Assembly (NCBI GenBank): GCA_017591395.1
Contig: WEDG01000887.1
Location: forward strand, 236,335-300,334
Length of the DNA stretch: 64,000 bases
From: Schistocephalus solidus
Lineage: Eukaryota > Platyhelminthes > Cestoda > Diphyllobothriidea > Diphyllobothriidae
Direction: 5' to 3'
The position numbers and the translations under genes were made by a program. Shown here piece after piece: positions 57,155 to 64,000 of the stretch. The notes beneath the pieces are model-generated. The model searched no databases, was not told the DNA's origin, and saw nothing but the letters and a program-made list of their open reading frames with translations. The first letter of the stretch is position 1. Every line of letters begins with the position of its first letter.

Positions 57155-57750
57155 GAGCAGTCTGGAGAGTATGGCGAGGGGGATGGGGAAGGGGGGTATT
57201 GTCGTTTGTTTGAGTTTTATGACCGCGTAGTTTGCGATCTGCGAGCCGCGGCTGGCTGCAGAATACGTGACACCCAGCACTTTTTTAGGGAACATTTTCT
57301 AGCCCCTTCCTCCGCGAGGAGGCAAGCAGTGCTATCCCCAAATAGGGCTGCTCAGACATCCCAGACGGCTGCCGAACTCCACTATGGGTCACGGATTTGT
57401 TTTAGAGGGAGAACGACCCGAGTTATTCTGGGCCGCCTACGGGGTTGTTGTCGCCCCCACCGTAGGACTTTTTGATAGGGGGGAGGTTGGAAGTTCGGGA
57501 GTCAGACATACTGGGTGTGGAGGCACACACAACACCGGAGACCCTCACCTGATTTACCCCGCCGGTCGTGACGGTTGCCCGGGGTGTGGCCGCTGGGAAG
57601 AACCCAACTTCGAGGAGCCACAGGTGAGAGTTGGGTACCAGTTAGAGGCGGCCAAAGGAGTATTCACCACCTGTACGAGACAAATGGAGCGACCAAATGC
57701 AAGCTGTAAGGTGCTGCCCCTAACTAGTGCCCCTACACCTCAGGATCACC
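57155..57750 (-). promoter_or_regulatory. RTE2 5' UTR
   Basis: Leader collinear with 8385-9000 of RTE1. It includes an ATAAAACTCAAACAAACGAC and CCATCCCCCTCGCCATACTC part shortly before the start codon region. It presumably contains the internal promoter. Its outer end at 57750 abuts a different repeat. Confidence 0.6.
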
Positions 57751-57751
57751 C

Positions 57752-57860
57752 TACTTAATAAATAGGCTTATTGATTTGGCACTGCTTGGCGCCGTCAAAT
57801 CACATGGTCTCACCTGTAGAGGGGGCTGAGAGGGGGCCAGAGGGGGCAAGAAGGGGCCAA
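57752..57860 (-). repeat. Unidentified repeat end with G-rich block
   Basis: Ends (in the minus direction) with the short sequence also seen at 44862-44925 (GGCGCCAAGCAGTGCCAAAT, then CAATAAGCCTATTTATTAA). Directly upstream on the plus strand is a block of four G runs at 57821-57825, 57832-57836, 57842-57846 and 57853-57856. Confidence 0.55.
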
Positions 57861-58304
57861 TCCCCATCGACTTTCAGGCCATATTTAACGCATCGTCAGG
57901 CTTCTTATAAGGACTAAATACGGTGTAAGTGCTTGAATTTAAACTCAAAAAGGTAATATTTATAAAATAAAATACTGTTTAAGCCTTATTATTGGGTACT
58001 GTTATTAATTAATTTTGGATGGTTTGTTTAAGTCAGACATTTAGACGCCATTTGTCGACTAAGCGCGTGCTGTCCCGCCGTGTTACTTGTACGACTGACC
58101 TATTGTTATCAAAGCTGCTGATACTAAGGTATGTAATCCAGAGGACTGGATATGTTTTCTAAGATAAATTGCCACCTTTACCATTTAAATTTCTTGTCTA
58201 GTTACGTATACTCTTGTTAAATGTAAATTATGAACGTTTAATTTGGTAGCTTACTGAATGTTAAATATGCCCTCATATCATTTATATACTGTGTTCTGTT
58301 GTCC
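57861..58304. other. AT-rich spacer
   Basis: No coding or repeat structure recognised. Confidence 0.35.
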
Positions 58305-58440
58305 TTGAAAAGTAACCATGAATCGTCTGTAGTAGTTATCTACATTGATCTTAGTAAGGCATTCGATAAAGTACCTCATAGATGACTTCTAGCTAAACTA
58401 GAAGCTTAAGGATTTCTTAGTCTACTTACTGACTTGAGGG
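58305..58440 (+). mobile_element. Short CR1-type RT fragment
   Basis: Reads SVVVIYIDLSKAFDKVPHR, then LLAKLEA, the palm motif of an A/F-like RT. About 130 bases only; broken by stops. Immediately followed by repeat H copy 2. Confidence 0.75.
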
Positions 58441-58655
58441 ATCTTGAGGGATACGGCACCGTCTCTGCAGCCGGCACCCGTTGACTTCTTCGGCAGACAG
58501 TGAGCGACCGCACACGGATGCTTTCTTGCCTGAGGCAGAATCCCGGTTCCTAGCAAAGACAGAGACTGCATACAGACTGCAATTGTGTTAGCCCTTCCCT
58601 GATCTGAATTGCTATCATCCTTACAGGCGGCAGTTTTTTTCTCCTGAATAACATG
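58440..58655 (+). repeat. Repeat H, copy 2
   Basis: Direct-orientation homolog of 48890-49072, with about 35 extra bases after the GGCACCC segment. Class unknown. Confidence 0.8.
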
Positions 58656-58767
58656 AAAATAGGAAAAACACTTATAATGATATATATTCAGGAGTTTTTT
58701 TCACTGCCAGCCTCTACCCACTGAATATTTCACCTGACAATGCCTGTAAACCGGTATTAAATACAAC

Positions 58768-58787
58768 TATTATTATTATTATTATTA
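58768..58787 (+). repeat. (ATT)n microsatellite
   Basis: Perfect run of about six to seven TAT/ATT trinucleotides. Confidence 0.9.
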
Positions 58788-58865
58788 GATCATACCTAAA
58801 TAGTGTATATATGTATATTTTGAAGGGTTACCGGCATTGTCCTTGATGACCCTATTAATGTAAAA

Positions 58866-60096
58866 TGGGCCTGTAAGGCTGCCCTATGATTGAATTTTCC
58901 TCCACCAATAAATTAGATCTTTCGCCACATGCCGATAGAATTACGGCCAAGGCTTCACAGATTTGCGGTTTTATTTCTTATAATTTCTATCTTTCTAAAA
59001 TTAAATTAAGACTTTATCGTATGTTTGTGCTTCCCATTCTTGAATTTTGCTGTCCTTTCTTCGGTTTAATGAACGAATCTAGCCGTTCAAAAATTGGAAA
59101 TGTCCAAAGACATTTCACAAAAAAACTCCTATTTCCTACTCTTTCAATTACTTCGTACTCAACAAGATGCCAGCTAACGAAGCTAAAATTTCTTTGGGTC
59201 AGGAGACATGAAGCAGGCTTTTGTCTCCTTTTCCGACTTAATAAAAGTTAAACTCTCCCCAAATTTTCTGTCATTACCCCCGTTAGTCTTCCTTATAACC
59301 TCAGAAATTCTGCACTAATTATACCTCCCCCTGCATCCTCCACGTGTAAACGCTCGCTCTTCTTTGCTTCTAGGTATAGTTTTCTTTGGAATAACTTGCC
59401 AATTAAAATAATGTCGTTAACTTCTTTATCTACATTCAAGCGAAGACTGCACATTTATCTTAAAACTGATTCTATTATCCTTTTATTTTCCTCATTTTTT
59501 CCCAGTAGCTTTCCCCATGACTCGGAAAAAGGACCATGGAGAATTTAAATGACCCTCTTGAAACTATATTTCGCTACCTCGAGTCACCCATGAACTATGA
59601 TGTCTCCTTATATCACCAGTCATCCAAACGATGACGTCATTCGGACGTACACATTCGGTGGTCCACAGTCTAAAATGCTGCCGTTTCTTTGGATACTAAC
59701 CATCATCAGATTTCAATACTGGATTCTAAGATTCTGAGGACTTAAGTTAATTCACGAATTTTCGAGAGATTTTGTTTCATACGCCTAAGTGATCAATGAA
59801 CGAATCATCTCGACATTTCATTATCTCATTCTGAAATGCTACTGCAGTATTATCCTACTCTACCACCTGACCATTTTTTCTTAGCAGTTTTTTTCTCCTA
59901 CCTTCTTTTCAAAAATGAAGGCATATTGAACTCTGCCTCCATTTGTATGGTAGGATTTGTTTTCGCTGCCCGTTTTTTTCTAGTTCACCATTAATTTCAA
60001 AATATCGCTAACTGTTGACATAGCAGGACAAGTTATGTCTACATTATTAAGTATTTGTACATTTTATCTGCACACATTTTCATAACTTTATTTCGT
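58866..60096 (+). mobile_element. Element F', 5'-truncated CR1-type copy
   Basis: Plus-strand copy with the C-terminal part of an A-like RT: KLDLSPHADRITAKASQICG, LEFCCPFFGLMNESSRSKIG, RSLFFASRYSFLWNNLPIKI, ending DSEKGPWRI stop near 59547, then about 550 bp of 3' UTR ending near TTTATTTCG. Compared with F it lacks about 25 bases near 58885 and has one stop near 59248. It forms an inverted pair with F. Confidence 0.87.
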
Positions 60097-60099
60097 TAT

Positions 60100-60530
60100 T
60101 AATGTTTGCTAGGACAGTGCCTTGCCAGTACTTAACAAATATAAATTTTAAATTCTTAATAATTGCGTGTATACAGTCAATATAATAAATGGTGTTCATT
60201 TAAAAATGTTTGAGTCAAAGCATAACATAACTTCAAATGCGTGTTCACAGCTATAGGCGAAACATTGTGGAAGAAAAGTTGAAACCGAAAGATTTTAAAA
60301 GGCTGGTTTAAAGTAATTATATTGTGAGAGTCGTCTTATGTCAAATATTATGTCATCAAGCCTTCTTTCAAAATCAGAAATGCTGCCAGAGGTAAACTTC
60401 TCCCTTGGTAACGCGTTTCGAGCTCGTACTACTCGTTGGCTGAAAAAAACTTTCTGAGGTTCAATCGCGTGCGTTCGCTATCGAACTTGCAAGGATGAAC
60501 ACGCAGATGAGTTTTGCAGGCAAACTCGAA
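60100..60530 (-). mobile_element. CR1-type element G, C-terminal fragment
   Basis: Minus-strand reading gives VFFSQRVVRARNALPREK, then FTSGSISDFERRLDDII, the typical end of a B-like CR1 RT (FFSQRVV..WNSLP). One stop interrupts it near 60487. The 3' UTR continues to about 60100, where element F' ends. Confidence 0.65.
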
Positions 60531-60739
60531 GAAATCCTCCGATCTCCGAGAGGAACCATATCCCTCAATTTAGCCGGAATGTCCAGAGTAGGCTACACCG
60601 TAAGTGACTGTAGGAAAGAGGAAATAAGTAAGATTATGGACACAGCCAATTACCACTTTTTATTGTGCGAGAGGATGACTGAAGAAAAGCATACATTTCC
60701 AGAAAAGAACGAAATGCTCAGCTGAAAAGGGAAATAAAC

Positions 60740-61080
60740 AAAGGATGACTTTATATAAAAAGGCAACCACCACCAAGTTTTTTTCAGTGCAGTCTGGTCG
60801 GTACAAATTGAAATTATCTATAGCAAGCGTTGAGTCAGAAATAAGAGAGTGAGCCCAGGATTCAGTGATGCACAGCAAATCTGGATCAAGCTCAAAGTCT
60901 ACTGTTCAAAGCTCAGCCATCGTATTTACAACTGATATCGCATTGAGTGAAACTAAACTGAGCGTTTTCCTGAGCTGCAGGTTACGCTCATCAGTATTTA
61001 TAAAAAAAATTTGGTGGCGGAGAAGAAAACTGGAAAGAAGAAACGAAAGGTGGGAAAATAAATTGCTCTGGTCTACAATT
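60740..61080 (-). mobile_element. CR1-type endonuclease N-terminal fragment
   Basis: Minus-strand piece with LLCITESWAHSLISDS, LAIDNFNLYRPD, similar to but distinct from element A (CVTESWTHPLISDS). It may be the 5' part of an F-type element. Broken frames. Confidence 0.75.
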
Positions 61081-61164
61081 TTTCGAAATGTTACTGTTAA
61101 AAGAACTGAGATTATTGTACAACGACATATTTGGATGAAAACCTTGGAAGGGAAGGCTATATTT

Positions 61165-62430
61165 TATTTTGTTTATTTATTGCCAGTTTACAGACAAGGT
61201 CAAAAAATATATACAGTAGAGGGTCAAGCTGACAGTAAAAAAACTCCTGATCGTTGTTTGAGGTGTTTTCAGGAGAAAAATCTGCAGCTTTTTGAGTTAT
61301 TAAAGTTCAGGACAGGGACGCGTTAACACAGGTGCCCAGTGAGGAACTTCTCCATTCAGTGTTACGGATCCGGTATTCAGCACCAGCAGGTATGTCAGCG
61401 AGCGGCTGTTCGCTGTCGACTGAGAAATAAGCCGATTGAGGTCTGCAGAGCCAGCAATATTGCCCTCAGCCTGAAGTCCAGCACAGGATTCAGAGTCCGT
61501 GAACGCCATAAAAACCGAAGAGAGCTTCCACAAAGTCAGCACCAAAATGCTTTGGAAGGTGTCCTGAATGTAGAAAAATAGGGACAGCTCGCGTAAACAA
61601 GGGATAGCTTTGCTGAATTTTGATACTTCTGGGTAGCTCATTCAGTATGGCTATAGCGTTAACCGAAAAAACGGTCGGTATCTAACTGTGCGTGCCAAAT
61701 GAAGAAATAAAAATTCATCTCGATGACTGGTGCGCCGAGAGTGGTCGAGCTGCCTCAGAGATGTAAGGGGGTTAAATGTACGAATGTTTAAAAGTTTAAA
61801 CAGTAAAAATAACCCCTTTTGTAATCTACGAATGCTCAACGGGTCGAGGCTTGTAAGCTCACAGCGTTGTTGGTAGGACAGGTTTCGGTGTTCTGAATAG
61901 AAAACTCTTTTTGTAAAGAAGTGTTGGACTGATTCTATCTCCTTTCGTTCACTATCGTGCAGAAGGCTAAATAGAAACGAGCAGTATTCCAGACAAGGCC
62001 TGATATACATTTTATAGAGGCTGATTCTAATTTTGACGGTTTTAAAATTTCTGAGAATAAACCCAGTAGTTTAGCGTGCTTTCGAGTCAATCAGTGTGCA
62101 GTGCTCTGACAGATTAAGACTACTAGAATATGATATGCCAAGATCCTTTATAACTCTGGGCACATTTAGATCGTGACCGGCTATGCTTAGGTGGGGTTGA
62201 TGGTTGTCACCAATAACCATAACGGAGCACTTTTGCCAAGAAAGTGAGAGGCGCCATGTGCGACACCAATGGGCGAAGGCCTGAAGATCCTTTTTTAAGA
62301 GCTCAAACACAATGTTGCAATCAACCGGTTTATATCGATAGGCAACTTCTAAATCGTAAGCGTACATTAAGGGCCTACCATACTGAAAACAATCAGGAAC
62401 ATCGTTGACAAAGAGGCAAAATAGAAACGA
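61165..62430 (-). mobile_element. Element C5, 5'-truncated CR1-type copy with C's own 3' region
   Basis: Minus-strand copy starting inside the RT at the FCLFVNDVP segment, with a degenerate catalytic box (YAYD, from 62364), SWQKCSVMVIGDNHQPHLSI, VIKDLGISYSSSLNLSEHC and a C-terminal frame 62010-61651. It ends with the C-type 3' region and an AATAAATAAACAAAATAAA-like end near 61165. Directly downstream of element F with no spacer. Confidence 0.85.
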
Positions 62431-62431
62431 A

Positions 62432-63698
62432 ATAAATTTATGACAATGTGTGCAGATAAAATGTACAAATACATAACTTGTCCTGCTATGTAAACAGTAA
62501 GCGATGTTTTGAAATTAATGGTGAACTAGAAAAAATAGGCAGTGAAAAAACTCCTACCATAAAAATGGAGGCAAAGTTCAATAAGCCTTCATTTTTTAAT
62601 AGAAGGTAGGAGAGAAACTGCATAGGAAAAAATTGTCAGGTGGTAGATTAGGGTAATACGCTTGTAGCATTTCAGAATGAGATAATGAAACGTTGAGGTG
62701 ATTAGTTCTTGATCACTTAGGCGTATGAAACAAAATCTCCCAAAAATGCGTCAATGAACTTAAGTCCTCAGCATCTTAGGATTGAGAATTGAATTCTGAT
62801 GATGGTTAGTATCCAAAGAAACGGTAGCATTTTAGACTGTGGACCACCGAATGTGTACGTCCGAATGGCATCATTGTTTGGATGACTGGTGATATAAGGA
62901 GACATCATAGTTCATAGGCAACCCGAGGTAGCGAAAATATAGTTTCAAGAGGGTCATTTAAATTCCCCATGGTCCTTTCTCCGAGTCATTGGGAAAGCTA
63001 CTGTGAAAAGATGCGGAAAATAAAAGTTTAATAGAATCAGTGTTTAGATAAATGTGCAGTCTTCGCTTGAATGCAGATAGACTAGTTAACGACTTAATTT
63101 CAATTGGCAAGTTATTCCAAAGAAAACTATACCTAGAAGCAAAGAAGAGAGAGCGTTTACACGTGGAGGATACAGGAAGAGGTATAATTAGTGCAGAATT
63201 TCTGAGGTTATAAGGAAGACTAACGGGGGTAATGACAGAAAGCTTTGGGAGAGTTGAACTATTATTAAGTCGAAAAAGGAGACAAAAGCCTGCTTCAAGT
63301 CTCCTGACCCAAAGAAATTTTAGCTTCATTAGCTGGCATCTTGTTGAGTAGGAAGTAGTTGAAAGAGTAGGAAATATGAGTTTTTTTGTGAAATGTCTTT
63401 GAACATTTTCAATTTTTGAACGGCTAGATTCATTCATTAAACCGAAAAAAGGACAGCAAAATTCAAGAATGGGAATTACAAACATACGATAAAGTCTTAA
63501 TTTTTATTTCAGGAAGGTAGAAATTATAAGAAATAAAGCCGCAAATCTGAGCAGCTTTGACCGTTATTCTATCGGCATGAGGCGAAAGATCTTATTTATT
63601 GGTGTAGCTTAAGCCCAAGTCCTTGATGGAGGAACATTCAATCATAGGGCAACCTTTAAAAATAAGAGGTTGCGGCAGCCTTACAGGCCCAACCTTAT
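62432..63698 (-). mobile_element. Element F, 5'-truncated CR1-type copy
   Basis: Minus-strand copy. It starts at GGGCCTGTAAGGCTGCC (about 63690), reads VGPVRLPQPLIFKGCPMIEC, then SIKDLGL, and has a 175-codon open frame (63485-62958) for the RT C-terminal domain ending SEKGPWGI stop. About 500 bp of 3' UTR follow, ending in AAATAAA at 62432. Inverted relative to F'. Confidence 0.88.
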
Positions 63699-63699
63699 C

Positions 63700-64000
63700 G
63701 GCTTGTCGTTTTTCGCCAGGCAGTCTCATAGCCTCTTCAAAGACTTTTCTGGATTAAGGGCAGGACGGAGGTGTCATTTTGTAGATGAAAACGACGGGAG
63801 AGGCTACGCATTCTACGGCGGAATGATAAAGGGAGGTAAACTTCACCCTTGACCTTAATTATTTTCTTACGGGGAAAAGGTCAAGGTCAAGGCGCGCAGT
63901 TCGTTTTTAAAAGCTAAGTGAAAGTTCTATTTTTTTCAGAATTTCCTTATCCAAAGCTTAAATTACTTACTGTTTGTTTGATAAAAACTTTGCACTTTTA
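63700..64000. other. Unassigned right edge
   Basis: No recognised gene. A GGTCAAGGTCAAGG direct repeat lies at about 63878-63891. Confidence 0.35.

Larger units (their letters stand above)
52975..57750 (-). mobile_element. RTE2: nearly complete RTE-type retrotransposon
   Basis: The best-preserved element of the window. On the minus strand: leader (57750-57155), endonuclease (57152-55845), a foreign A-type tail insertion (55223-55840), RT (55222-53400) and C-terminal C2H2 fingers (53410-52985). Only a few lesions separate it from an intact polyprotein: stop codons near 56457, 55033 and 54733, and a short frameshift at about 54070. One protein with endonuclease, RT and fingers is the expected product. 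The 3' end is lost where RTE3 begins. Confidence 0.92.

Overview
This window looks like a repeat-rich piece of a flatworm nuclear genome, most likely a diphyllobothriidean tapeworm (Schistocephalus/Spirometra-like). That is an inference from two things: an RTE-type retrotransposon whose polyprotein carries C2H2 fingers after the reverse transcriptase (RT), a form I associate from memory with predicted proteins of those worms, and several CR1-type elements of flatworm style. Genes are intron-split, the intergenic DNA is AT-rich, and there are no bacterial operons. One 100-N assembly gap lies at 4916-5015.

The only convincing host gene is on the minus strand, from an ATG at 21319 down to about 12094. 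I could assemble eight exons whose splice phases all agree (about 524-537 codons). It encodes an unrecognised protein with an acidic/serine-rich N-terminal region and a long coiled coil. Three successive exons are each exactly 126 nt (42 codons, six heptads), all phase 1-1 and all in one heptad register, which points to exon duplication.

Almost everything else recognisable is mobile DNA. RTE-type elements: a decayed endonuclease (EN) fragment at 5016-5790, a long decayed copy at 8385-11745 (+), a nearly full-length copy at 57750-52975 (-), and a 3'-truncated copy abutting it at 52975-52139 (-). CR1-type elements of at least five kinds: E (25595-28615 +), B (29100-33533 +, interrupted), A (33533-37620 -, 31622-33085 -, 40180-44575 +, plus fragments), D (37838-39180 +), C (45650-46698 -, 46690-48680 +, 50230-51925 +, 51925-52138 -, 61165-62430 -) and F (58866-60096 +, 62432-63698 -). 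A tRNA-derived SINE family occurs at about 6.1, 8.2, 11.9, 26.2 and 49.1 kb. None of the retroelement copies looks coding-competent.

Architecture: insertions are nested (A inside B; a SINE inside E; an A-type 3' tail inside the RTE copy). Copies A1 and A3 form a long inverted repeat around element D, and F/F' form a second one. The same roughly 0.7-kb 3' tail ending in (TAAA)n is attached to two different RT lineages and also occurs alone, so 3' ends seem to be exchanged between families. Nothing I could read demonstrates a novel enzymatic or defence system; the most unusual signals are the modular coiled-coil exons, the shared 3' tail and the 100-bp tandem array directly upstream of element A3.
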